Source of the DNA: Tetragonia tetragonoides
Taxonomy: Eukaryota; Streptophyta; Magnoliopsida; Caryophyllales; Aizoaceae
Reading direction: 5' to 3'
Assembly (NCBI GenBank): GCA_038025085.1
Contig: CM076153.1
Location: forward strand, 10,385,501-10,449,500
Length of the DNA stretch: 64,000 nucleotides
Shown piece by piece: positions 37,220-47,772 of the stretch (position 1 is the first letter of the stretch; every line of letters begins with the position of its first letter). The notes beneath the pieces were generated by a model that saw only the letters and a list, made by a program, of their open reading frames with translations, ran no database searches and was not told the origin of the DNA. Both the position numbers and the translations under genes were made by a program.

Positions 37220-40200
37220 CTCCATCTTTTAATATTTTTAAAGGAGACACCATTTGAACTAAACTGATTTTTTTTAATTTGACTTTGACCATTTAAAACT
37301 CGTCCAATATTTTATAAGAGTATTAATGCTTATATGGATTTGAGGTGTTTAATCAAACACAAGCTTAGATGAACTTAGCATTTGCTTCAACTCTTCTTCT
37401 TTCAATCTCATTTGTTTCTTTTTACTTAGATGGCTATAGGTGGATGCCCGTGCGTTACACAAACTGTAATTATGGAAATATAACGTGATTATTAATCTCA
37501 TCGAAAAATCAAAGTATAATTGTCACTTTTGAAAAAAATATTAGTAATATATGGATGAATAATATATATAATCCAATATCATGAATGCCATACAATAAGA
37601 TTACTATGACTTTATAGGACATCTTATCTAATTTAAACTCTTATCACCAATTTCAATTAATTTTTGATTAACTCACCCCATATGTTACATGATCCAAGAG
37701 GAAATAGTTTCAAAGTCTTTATATGCTTAATGTTGGTACGTTAATGCTCTTATATGTTAATATAAGTGTACAACTTACCTTCCAAATGTATGATCCTCCA
37801 TTTATGCTAAAATCTGTTTAAATGTGTAATATATACATAACATAAGTACTTTTCAAAAAATAAAGAAGTTTAAGACGTAAACCTTAGAATATCAAAACAT
37901 ATTTTAATGCTTGTTTGACTATTTTTCCAACTTTAAAATCATGTCATAGACTCATAGTTAATTCAACATTTTCACCTTCTCTTTTTATATCTTGTTTTTC
38001 TGGGTGTGGTTTGTACCTCATCGATCATCATCATCAATGATTCATCATCATCACTGATTCACCATCATCACTTCACCACCACCAGGCACCAACATCACAA
38101 ACAACAACAATAACAGCATCTTAACAAATTTCTTCGATCAGACAAAGAAAAAAGAACAAAAACAACTTAAACCAAATACCCAATCACCAGTTCACCATCG
38201 TCAAGACGTTAACCCCCTCAGGCCCTCCCTTGTCGATCAGTCACCACCATCCTGCCCCCACCGGCGACACCGCTCGCTCATCGCGGCGAGTTCTCTCACC
38301 GTCGTTCAGTGATTTCTCCTCCTGACTCGCTCGTCAGCCACACCGCTTGCTCAAAGATAATCGCCCATGTATGTTAGACCCCAGCCACTGCACCTCCAAC
38401 CACCACGGGACCAACCACCGCCCTCCTCAACCACCAGCCCAACCACAACCCATGAACCCTAATTAATTTTTTTAAATTTTTAATTCTAATTCTAATGTTT
38501 ATATGAATATCATCATTAAATTTGTCCAAATTGTTGTTTTCACCAAAGAATCATCCATATTATTGTAGTTTTGGTTTCATTACGATGATTTGAGGGGATG
38601 ATAATAGGGAGTATTGAGAGGAAAAAAAATTAAGAAGGAAGGTGCTTTACAAATGCAAAGGGTATTTTGGAGAATATTGGGAAAAATAGATTTACGTTAA
38701 GTAAAATGGGATTTACGTTAAGCAATTCCGAAATCTAATAGTCTACTATCTGATGATTTAGGAAAGTATAACTTTACTATATTATTCTATACCAAAATCT
38801 CAGATAGTGTATTCTTTAACGATTTAGGAATGAAAGTACAACTTTAGTTTATATACTATACCAATATATATATTTTTACTCTGTATTTATATTAAAATTA
38901 ATGCCTCGCTTAGGTGGACACATCCAATGCTGTCAAAAAATGTCTCTAATATATAAATCTTCATATATGCAATCGATTCTATGCAGCATTGCAGCCAAAA
39001 ACTTCCTTCACGAAAGCAAAACGTTGATCGATACTATGCATGCTCTGTATCTACAGAGAAGCTCTCATTAGCATGTCTTACATGCAAATCACAAGAAATA
39101 AAACTTGATAATTTACTAAATAAAACCCAAGCTAGGAATAAGGAACATTAGAAACATTACATGCAATATACGCCAACTATAAAGTAACATGTAAAAAAAG
39201 AAAATTCATAATCGTCAGGCCGAACAAAGTCATTACAATAATAAATTTTATACCATATCGTAACTTAATCATCGATCACAAAGCCACAGCTCCACAAAAT
39301 CCAACAATAATGAATAATCTCATATTACAAAAACCTTATTAATTAACCAAAGGATTATTTGAATGCAGCTAACTAGTGATCCATTAGTCCGCTCTTAACC
39401 ATAATCAAGATTGCAATTTAAATCATAACACTTTTCTAACTCTCTTATTATGTCCACAAGCAAGCAAAAAAATTCAATTCAAATTAACGTGTCTCAATGA
39501 TCTTCCAAATATTAGCTAGACCAAAACCCCCACCTTAGCAGAGACTATTTTACGTAAACAAAGTCAATGTCCCCAATAAACTATAGAATAAACCAAGAGT
39601 TGTTAAATAAGTCGAGTTGGGTTGACTTGGGTTTTGTTGGGTGGTTGTGTTTGGTTTTGTGTGGTTCTCAAAATGTACAAATTTGATATGACATTGAAGA
39701 TAATTAGTTCATTTGGCCTGGAAACAATTGTTAATCAGATATAGGATGTCAAGTAAGGACCTCATCAATAAGTACATATTTCGTTAGTCAATTTCTTAAT
39801 AATCTTGCTTACCGTTTTATGAACTAAAGCTAACAAGGCGTCACATAACATTTATGCATACATCATTAAACCATAAACCAATTACAACATATAATATCAA
39901 CAAAAACCACAACAAAATTAAGCCATACCACACAGGTGATCAAATCCAAGTGCCGGCTATCATAGATCCATCCTCCAAATTCCGCCAATTTCTAATCTAG
40001 AGAAATAGAAGAAGAAGAGAATATACCCTGCGACGCATAGAAGCTGCCAGAGAAATCAGGATTATGCAACTACAAAGAGCTACCACTTTGAACAAAGCAT
40101 ATCAAATTTTAAAAAAATTACAGTGAGTTTAAGTCAAAAAAGATAGGCAACAGGTTTAAGCTAAAAATTATATATAAAATCATTGTCAGTTTCCATGATC

Positions 40201-40778
40201 GTACCTTAACCCTGAAATATCTCAATAAAAAAAGAAAGTCTACAACTTCGTATGGATACAGGTTACACATGTTTCAATCTAACCGAACCAACATTGCAGT
40301 TGTTGGAATTTGAAAAACATATTGGCATAGATGAGAAACAATTGAAATAGTTCCATCAGAAATATATTCGGAAAACTTAAATCCTAACTCGCCCATCAGT
40401 GACAATGCATCTCCTTCAAGAGCTACTTGACTTTATTTTAATTACACCAAGTAAAGATGAACTGATAGAGTTAAAAGATTTGTTTGTCATCATAGAATAA
40501 TCATCCACACAATTACAAATGTAAATGAAATGAACCTCACTGCTACATCCTCTACGATGGATTGAGAACTTATATTATCCTAGTATAGCAATGCGAAAGG
40601 CTCTTGGTGCTGTGAAATGGATAGCAATTTGATAGTCGGCCATTAGCCCCAGAAACTAACCTGATTATGATTTGCTCTTTGTATTTGCATTACACCTAAT
40701 TTGAAGATTTCCGCTACTTTCTAATGTTTGTATCTTCAATAGAGGGATCTCATGGTTAACCGACCTAATACTCTAATA
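37219..40778. other. Gene-free AT-rich block
   Basis: Includes a fragment related to the Tourist-like MITE family (tttgaccatttaaaactc at about 37284), a CATCAT-rich stretch (38018-38080) and a short GC-rich patch (38200-38460) whose frames have no recognisable domain. The remainder shows nothing supportable. Confidence 0.5.
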
Positions 40779-41062
40779 GGGTGTTCTTTTCTACTAAATT
40801 GAACTAAAAAATAATGTGAGAAAAAAAAAAAAAAATCATTGAATTGAAGTGAACTGAATCAATTATTGCGTAAGGAAGTGTTATTTAATTGAACTGAATT
40901 GAATTCAAGACCACTAAATAAATTGAACCCCACTTTTTATGTCACACAAAATGTATATTTTTGAATTGAACCGCATCACTAAACTAGTACGAGACCATTA
41001 CTATAATGAACTAAACTGAATTAATCGAATAAACTCTAAATAGGCCGGAAAAAGAATACATC
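40779..41062. mobile_element. MITE related to the GTTCTTTTC family
   Basis: Left end gggtgttcttttc and right end gaaaaagaataca are imperfect inverted repeats. The interior is rich in aattgaactgaa/ttgaattgaa words, shared with the elements at 43156 and 51634. Target-site duplication not clear. Confidence 0.45.
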
Positions 41063-42114
41063 TTTATTCCTTAGCTATTTGTAAGGCTTTTTACCAAATG
41101 TCTTGCTTGCTTGGAATTGCACTAGGAATATCAAGTGCAACTGCCACGTACATAATCACATATGGCTGACAAAACACTGTTCATTCTTGTCATCCATTTG
41201 CTGTTTGAATGTGACCTTACATCTTTCCTAGTTTCCTTTATACCAAGTGCTTTTCATTAGTTTTCAATGAACCAGATTTCAATTAGTCTAATGGTACTCG
41301 GCTCGTGTTCGTGCTTTGGTGTATAGTGTACACTCCTATAGAACTGTAGAAGCAAATATGGTCAACAGTAGTCAACACTTTGTAGCTCATTATTTCATAC
41401 AATACTACCTAGCTACTTCCTGGCATAATGCTAGCTAATACTAATACATGTATAATCTATGCATGTTTCATGTTTGAGGCCTACTTTTACGTCTTTAGTT
41501 GCCATTACATGTTAATTAAGCATTCTTTAATCAAATTGTGAGAATTGAGAATAGATAGTGGAATTAATTAAAGCAATAATTGAAGGATATGTGCACCATG
41601 CATGCAATTGCAAACTTCTAAGTATTTGTAAAGCATGTTGGCAAGTTCGGGTGGCAAGCATGGTTGAAGAAAGTTTGGGAAAGCATAAAGAAGAAATTAA
41701 AGAGAGAAAAGTAGAAGTGAACTATTCAAAATTGCCTTTTGCCCCTCTATTATTAGAGTAGCTTCAAATTGGAGGAAACCTTGTGGAAATGATAACCTAG
41801 ATTGTTTGATGTTACAAAATCCAGAAGGCAAAAACTTATATCAGTTATATGAGATAGTCTCATCGTGAAACGACGGTTATATTTTGAATAAAAATATTAC
41901 TTTCAACCAAAATAAAGTGTTATTTCATTTTAAACGTGTTACTTTTTGGACAAAAAGTGTTACTTTGCAAACGAAATCCATTACTTATTGAATGAAAAAT
42001 GTTACTTTGAATTGTCTTACCATGAGACATTCTTACACGATACCTACTTATATATAGAATTGATATTCCCCCTAAAATAAAATAATAAACAAAAATAAAA
42101 CAATAAGCAAGTCT
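41063..42114. other. Intergenic DNA with a degraded repeat
   Basis: An open stretch at 41558-41761 begins without ATG and matches nothing I know. Between 41850 and 42030 the words agtctcatcgtgaaacgac, gtgttacttt and ccatgagac suggest a decayed TIR-type element. No gene. Confidence 0.4.
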
Positions 42115-42262
42115 CGACTCTTGTGTGAGACCAACTCACAAAAAATTGGGGTAACTTTTCAGAAATGTAGAAGTCACTTATGGTGAGCAGTGATCTTGAT
42201 TTCATTAAAAAGTGACCCCCGTCTCACCAAAAATTACAAAAATATCGTCTTATAGAAATAAC
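42115..42262 (+). repeat. Dispersed element, family A (most complete copy)
   Basis: Runs from cttgtgtgagaccaactcac through ggggtaacttttcagaaatg, tatggtgagcagtgatc, ttgatttcattaaaaagtga and cccgtctcaccaaaaattac to atcgtcttatagaa. The outer halves (gagaccaactcac and gtctcaccaaaa) suggest imperfect inverted symmetry. Other copies lie at 18441 and in the 25.5-26.8 kb cluster. Confidence 0.6.
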
Positions 42263-43155
42263 ACAAAAAAAAAAAAAAAAAAAAAATCCAAAATCGAAAA
42301 AAAATCATAGGACAAATTGCACGGCTTAATCAAATTCATTTTTACAAGAGTTACTAAGATAACAAGGTTACAAGTACAATGATTCACAAGTCTCTCAAGA
42401 TCCCAGGATGTTAGCTATATTACCTATCATCAATGAATGGTGTTTCCTCGCACTAGAGTTGACATAGTTGCGAATCCCAAAATATAAGTAAGTTTATCAA
42501 TGGTAATCTATATATAAGTAAGTTTATCAATGGTAATCTATATATAATTAGATTAAAACAAAATTATTAAATCAGATCTCGTCAAATCAGCCAGTGATAT
42601 ATATGGTGAGATGTTACACCGAGGTGACAAGTGTTGGGTAATTATTAGTTAACAGAAAATCATAGTGTCAATGGGAATTGAAAAGTGCTAGAAACCTAGA
42701 ACCAAAACCATTAACTATGTCCATCATTTTCGTTTACATGGTAATTCAAAAGGTGCTAGAAATCAATATCACAGTCACAGAGCTTATAAACCGCATATTG
42801 GACTTGTTGCATCACATCTTCATCTAAAACACAAACAATTGGAATATTGGGAGAGAATATGGGGACATAGTACAAGACAAAGATTACTTGAGCCTAATCC
42901 TTGGAATTTTGACACCCACTTTAATATCTTGCGTCTTACTCCATGATTATTATTGATTAATAAATCCAAGAATACTTATTCCATTTCCTTTTTTTTTCTT
43001 TTTACATGTAAGGAGGTTTCTTATCAAGAGTGTACTTTTTTCCACAAAACAAAACTTAATTGAATGAATTGAATTGAACTAAAAATGAATAGTGATGTAA
43101 GATATCAGACAAAATAGATCACTAATTGAAGTGATTTGAACTCATTAGTGAGTAA
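42263..43155. other. Intergenic DNA, short tandem duplication
   Basis: Begins with a poly-A tract (42268-42287). A 38-bp phrase (ataagtaagtttatcaatgg…) is duplicated in tandem at about 42484-42545. No gene. Confidence 0.6.
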
Positions 43156-43356
43156 GGCTCCGTTCTTTTCATTTGGAAAAAATTAAACCAAACTGAATTG
43201 AAATAAACTGAACTGATTTTTGTAATTTGACCTTTGACCATTTAAAACTCATTCAAACATATTCACTGAGTGATAAAGTTACACATAAATCTGAATTGAA
43301 TTTAAGTGAAATTAGTTACATGAGGAGAACAAAGCCCAAGCGGAAAAGAACACACC
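43156..43356. mobile_element. Tourist-like MITE with TAA target duplication
   Basis: A 201-bp element with ends ggctccgttcttttc and gaaaagaacacacc (inverted; GTTCTTTTC and the outer GG shared). It is flanked by TAA on both sides (43153-43155, 43357-43359), as expected for PIF/Harbinger-derived MITEs. The interior carries tttgaccatttaaaactcat, also found near 37284. Confidence 0.7.
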
Positions 43357-43390
43357 TAAATAGTATTAACTTAGTTATCAATTGACTTGC

Positions 43391-43472
43391 ACAAAAACTC
43401 ATATGAGACGATCTTAACATGAAGCGTCTCAACAAGCATGTTGAGGCCACCTCATAAGAGACATTTCGATTA
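43391..43472. repeat. Palindrome family B, copy 1
   Basis: Starts acaaaaactcatatgagacg, has aacaagcatgttg in the middle and ends cctcataagagac. The same layout occurs at 49348-49453, and the left end is shared, inverted, by 48190-48248. A short hairpin-forming repeat of unknown class. Confidence 0.6.
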
Positions 43473-44070
43473 ACTTGTTTCTTATCCTAATATATGACAC
43501 TAATAATGAGTTTGAGGTGGATATATCACAATAATGCACTCCCCACTTATTCTCAGCAATAAACCTGAATTCAAGTCTTAAAAAGTGGAGTTTACTTAGC
43601 CTCAAAAAAAAAAAAAAGAAAAAAAAAGTGGAGTTTACTTTGTCGCTCAAAAAAAAAAAGAAAAAAACTAGCAATAATAATGCTTTCCGTCCTCAACAAA
43701 CAAACCCAGAAGCTTCTCTCGCAGCTTTTTATACATATTTAATTTTTTATTATTAAAATTTGGTTGATCCTGTTGTCTCTTTCTTATTATTACATGTGCA
43801 ACTTAGCAGTTGTTAGTGTCCCCAGTTGCCCACCTCTGTTTTTCTTTCTTTTGTGTCAAAAACCAATTCAGCTCCACATATGATCACTACAAGTGTACAA
43901 TACCACATTGAAATGACCCAGCTTTTTTTCTAGTTTTGCTAAAAGGCACAACATGAATTGTGTAATCTGATTCAATTTATAGAGAAATTCAAGAACAAGA
44001 AAAGATGGGCAAAGTTACATTTACTTTCTTTTGTCTCAGAATTACATATATGATTTTTTTTTTCATTCCA
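43473..44070. other. Intergenic DNA
   Basis: A-rich tracts near 43600-43670 produce artificial Phe-rich frames on the minus strand. No gene. Confidence 0.5.
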
Positions 44071-44434
44071 CCTTAATACCACCATACTTTTTATTTAATA
44101 CCACCCAACAAAACTCATATGTTCCTTTTCTACCCTTGTTTTAATTTTCCTATCTCTCCTCACCTCAAACCACCAAGGCACCAACACTACCTTCCCCCCA
44201 CCCCCACCCCACCCCCACCACCGGACCATCACCATCCCTCACCGGCCACCGCTGACCACCGGCAGGTCAGCATCATGAGGCAGCCCGCCACCGGACCACC
44301 GTAACACCATGTCTCTCTCTCCATCCATCCACCCCCTCTCTCTCCTTCTCCTCCACCGTCGACCACCGGAATTGCGCTTCTTGCACCACGCCCAGGTGCG
44401 GAGCGAGCTTTTTTTTCCTTTTTCTTTTTTGCTT

Positions 44435-44435
<1 letters not shown>

Positions 44436-44487
<52 letters not shown>
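44436..44487. repeat. (AAT)n microsatellite
   Basis: About 17 trinucleotide units inside the 0.84-kb TIR element; they generate poly-Ile/poly-Tyr pseudo-frames. Confidence 0.95.
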
Positions 44488-44570
44488 CACCATCTTTTAA
44501 AAGCATTTGCAAAAAAATTAAAATAAAAAAAACTTTAAAAAAAAGTTTCAAAGATCTCGCTCCACTTTTA

Positions 44571-44670
44571 GGTGCGGAGCGAGCTCGCGCCACACTGGGG
44601 TGCGGAGTGAGCTCGCGCCACACCTGGGTGTGGAGTGAGCTCGCGCTACACCTAGGTGCGGAGTGAGATG
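44571..44670. repeat. 28-bp tandem repeats
   Basis: Four units starting ggtgcggag(c/t)gagctcgcgc at 44571, 44599, 44627 and 44655, the last incomplete. A related single unit lies at 44395. Confidence 0.85.
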
Positions 44671-44935
44671 CTTAATTTTTTTTTTTTTTTTTTTTGCTTA
44701 TCGTTGAATTAGTCGGAATGTCGGTGGGCGGCAGTGGGGTGGGGGACGGTGGTTGGAGTGGTCAAGATGAGGAGAGAGAATGCCACATGGTTGATGTGGG
44801 GTCAGTGAAGATGAGAGAAAAAGTGAATGAAAATTAAAAGAGGGGTAAAAATGGAACACATGGCTTATTGTGGGTGGTATTAAATAAAAACAAGGATGGT
44901 ATTAAATAGACCCCTTTTTGTTTGATCTCTTAGAT

Positions 44936-45220
44936 TTTTTTTTTGCTCGTCAAAAAGAGGGTGCAAGTGATTGGCGACCGAGGCACCCCCTGCTACGTCA
45001 TGTTCGGACTCTCGTGTTCAATAGCGAACATATCAGACTAGCTGAACAACCAGCGCAAGCACTGGCCCCGTCAACGTAGCACCAACAAGGGGCTAGTATA
45101 GTTCATAGAAGCCAGCAGACACAAGGCATGAGGGGGAATGAGGATTCGAACCCATGACATTGCCTTACCAAACCACTTGGGAGTAAGCTTGAAACCACTA
45201 GACCACCACCCTTATTGGTT
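44936..45220 (-). mobile_element. SINE with 15-bp target-site duplication
   Basis: Minus-strand element of 285 bp. It has an A box (ggtggtctagtggtttcaagc), a B box (gggttcgaatcct) about 35 bp later, a roughly 190-bp body and an A tail (gcaaaaaaaaa). It is flanked by tttgatctcttagat at 44921-44935 and 45221-45235, an exact match. Its head differs from the SINE at 23915, so it is a separate family. Confidence 0.85.
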
Positions 45221-45529
45221 TTTGATCTCTTAGATACTTCAATACTCCCTATATGAACTAAATCAACTGAGTTATGTAGTTTGATTTGATTTATTGTGGA
45301 TTAATATATATTTGAATTACACCTAGCAACAATTAGTTGTTACTTGCTCTATATTTGACCACTAACTTTTCATGTTTACTTAATAAATTTTAAAGCTTGC
45401 AAAGCAATTTTTGAGGTTTGATTTTTGACATTTACATTCTCTTTTTCTTTTTTTTTTATTGAAAACATTTACATTCTTTGTGTAAATTTGATCCTAGAAA
45501 TGAAAAAAGAAAAATTACATGTATCAAAC

Positions 45530-45698
45530 GAGTTGGGATCCTCTCCATTTATCCAAGTAAATGGAGGCTTTCATTTAGCAAATGGAGGATGGGATTTGCT
45601 TTTTGCAAGCTGTTTTTTTAAATTTAAAAATGGAGAGAAGCAAATCTCACCCTCCATTTGTGTCCATTTACTTGGGTAAATGAAGAGGATCCCAACTC
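45530..45698. mobile_element. 169-bp MULE-type MITE with 9-bp duplication
   Basis: Ends gagttgggatcctc…atttatccaagtaaatgga and its complement (tccatttacttgggtaaat…gaggatcccaactc) form an almost perfect inverted repeat of about 36 bp. Direct repeats gtatcaaac flank it at 45521-45529 and 45699-45707. A 9-bp duplication is characteristic of Mutator-like transposition. Confidence 0.85.
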
Positions 45699-45887
45699 GT
45701 ATCAAACCACTTGACAAGATTCAATATACTAAGTAAGAGAATTTTTTTTTTCTACTTATTGGATCTTATATCTTTTATTATACTACTAATTTTGATTCAA
45801 TTTGATTTAAATGAAAAGAACGCATCCTACCTTTTTACTTAAAACAATGAGTATATGTCTATAGCTAATCCCATCCAACCCGACAAT

Positions 45888-46454
45888 AGGGATGTAAATG
45901 GATCGGATTCGGACCGGGTGGAGTATCATCCGCTCCATCCGCGAAATCCATCTAATCAATCCGCTTCATCCGTCATCCGTGAACCATTCAATCCATGTCC
46001 AATCCGTCCGTCATCCGCGGATTAATGGATGGATCGGGTGCTTAACGGATGGACTAAAAATAATAAATAGACCCAACTATAATAAAACTATTAGTAGTCA
46101 AACAAAATTTCAACTCATATACGATTGTTTTACCTTGTAACAATAAAAATAACACAATTTAGTTTAAATAATAACAATACAAATTAGAAAACAAGCAGTA
46201 AAATTAAACTAAGATGTAAATGTAACATAGGTTTGATATCTTTTTTATATAATTATTTACACTTTTATATCTAAATGGGTGATGGATGGATTCGCGGATT
46301 GGGTTAGCGGATGACAAATCTCATCCATCATCCGCTCCATCCGCCATCCGATCCATCCGTCATCCGCTCCATCACCCATTTAATCGGGTTTTAATCCATA
46401 TATTCGATTCGGATGGAGCGGGTATCCGCGGATTATGAATCCATTTACATCCCT
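45888..46454. mobile_element. 567-bp MITE (Mutator-like) with 10-bp duplication
   Basis: Perfect 15-bp terminal inverted repeats agggatgtaaatgga / tccatttacatccct. The 10-bp duplication acccgacaat lies at 45878-45887 and 46455-46464. The arms consist of many tccatccg/tcatccgc subrepeats. The centre is AT-rich and noncoding. Confidence 0.88.
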
Positions 46455-47265
46455 ACCCGACAATAAAGTCCTCGAAAGAAAGCCAAACTCATTTGATGTG
46501 AACTTGATTCGATCCCAAAATCGACCGAAAATATAACCCGAATTCATGTTGACCCTTATTTCATACACTTGACATATGTACAATTAAAATTGAAATATGT
46601 AGATGAGGTGAAAGCATAAGTGGTAAGTGTTTCACCATCACAACCTAGTGATTAGATGTTCAAATTCTTATTTATGTAGGGAGAATAAAAATCTCCTATA
46701 CTTTTTTTTTTTTTTAGGAAGAGTGTCCTCCTCTCCTTGAGTCCGGCCCATAAAAAATAAGTTACCTTACCGGACGTATATGATTTATGGGTTATTGCAT
46801 GCGTCCGTTCTTGTAGCAGAAAAGAAAAACTGAAATTGAAACTTAACTTGTCCTGCTTTGAGAATCCATCTCTCCTAATAGTCTTATTCATGTCATTCCT
46901 CTGTTTTTAACCCCTGTTTTTTCTTTGGCTTTATTGTAGCAAAAGCTTTAGCTTTACCCTTTGGCAGCTCTCACATACGCGGAGAACTACTCTCTCTCTC
47001 TCTCTCTCTCTCAACCCCCACTTCCCTCGTCTCTCCCTTTCTTAATAATTTCATCATCATCCATTCCCTGCATATTTCTTTTCCATGACATAATTAATTA
47101 ATTCCCTTTCTCTTTCTCTTAGAATTATTGAGCTTTTTCTATTGAGATACACCTGGTTACCTTAAGAGATCAAATAATTGGCTACCACCCTGCTTCACTC
47201 TTTCTTCTTCCCTCTCCTCTCTCATAAAAATCTCTTAGAGCTTCACCCTTTTTGGAATTTCAATT
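46455..47265. promoter_or_regulatory. Upstream region of the GH17 glucanase
   Basis: Gene-free. It contains a T tract (46702-46718) and a (CT)n tract at 46989-47012 followed by pyrimidine-rich sequence to 47230, resembling a plant core promoter/leader. No TATA box position is claimed. Confidence 0.4.
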
Positions 47266-47700
47266 GGGTCACCAAAAAATTGTGTCAAAAACCCCTTTTA
47301 GGTTATGGATTTTTTGTGTTTCTTATCTCTAAGTGTCTAAAATTTATTGGGTCAGTCACAAAAATATAGGGGAGACCAAAAGTCAAGTTATTTTGAGCTT
47401 TGGATTTTGAGTTTCATTTGGGTCACCACAAAATTGTGTCAAAAACCCCTTTGTGGTTATGGGTTTTTTGGTTTCTTATCTCTAAGTGTCCAAATTTTTT
47501 TGGGTCAGTCACAAAAATATAGGAGAAACCAGAAGTAAAGTTATTTTGATTTTGAGTTTCATTTGGGTCACCACAAAATTGTGTCAAAAACTCCTTTGGG
47601 GTTATGGGTTTTTTGGTTTCTTAATCTGTAAGTGTCTAAATTTTTCTGGGTCAGTCACAAAAATACAGGAGAAACCAAAAGTAAAGTTATTTTGAGCTTC
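47266..47700 (+). repeat. Three tandem units of ~150 bp in the GH17 leader/promoter
   Basis: Units begin gggtcacca at 47266, 47420 and 47565 (periods 154 and 145 bp). Shared blocks are aaattgtgtcaaaaac, gttatggrttttttg, tctaagtgtc and gggtcagtcacaaaaata. The third unit runs into the 51-bp duplication just before the start codon. Confidence 0.9.
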
Positions 47701-47772
47701 TTTTGACCAAAAATATGGGTAGAAACCAAAAGTAAAGTTATTTTGAGCTTCTTTTGACCAAAAATATGGGTA
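47671..47772 (+). repeat. 51-bp tandem duplication across the GH17 start codon
   Basis: Two adjacent exact 51-bp units (47671-47721, 47722-47772), each ending ccaaaaatatgggta. The second provides the true ATG (47766). The first creates an upstream ATG at 47715 that reads M-G-R-N-Q-K then TAA at 47733-47735. Confidence 0.9.

Larger units (their letters stand above)
44071..44908. mobile_element. Nonautonomous TIR element (~0.84 kb)
   Basis: The outer ~80 bp on each side are inverted: taataccacc…ttatttaataccaccca, then atgttcc and ttttaattttc on the left, and their complements at 44830-44905 on the right. The interior has a C-rich arm (44194-44265) matched by a G-rich arm (44722-44760), an (AAT)n tract (44436-44487) and four 28-bp tandem repeats (44571-44670). 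Frames in it are simple-repeat artefacts. Target-site duplication not identified. Confidence 0.65.

Noticed and set aside
41558..41761. Frame of 67 codons in the gene-free block
   Set aside because: Starts at GTG rather than ATG and shows no recognisable domain.
44239..44623. Poly-Ile and poly-Tyr frames
   Set aside because: Products of the (AAT)n microsatellite inside a transposon.
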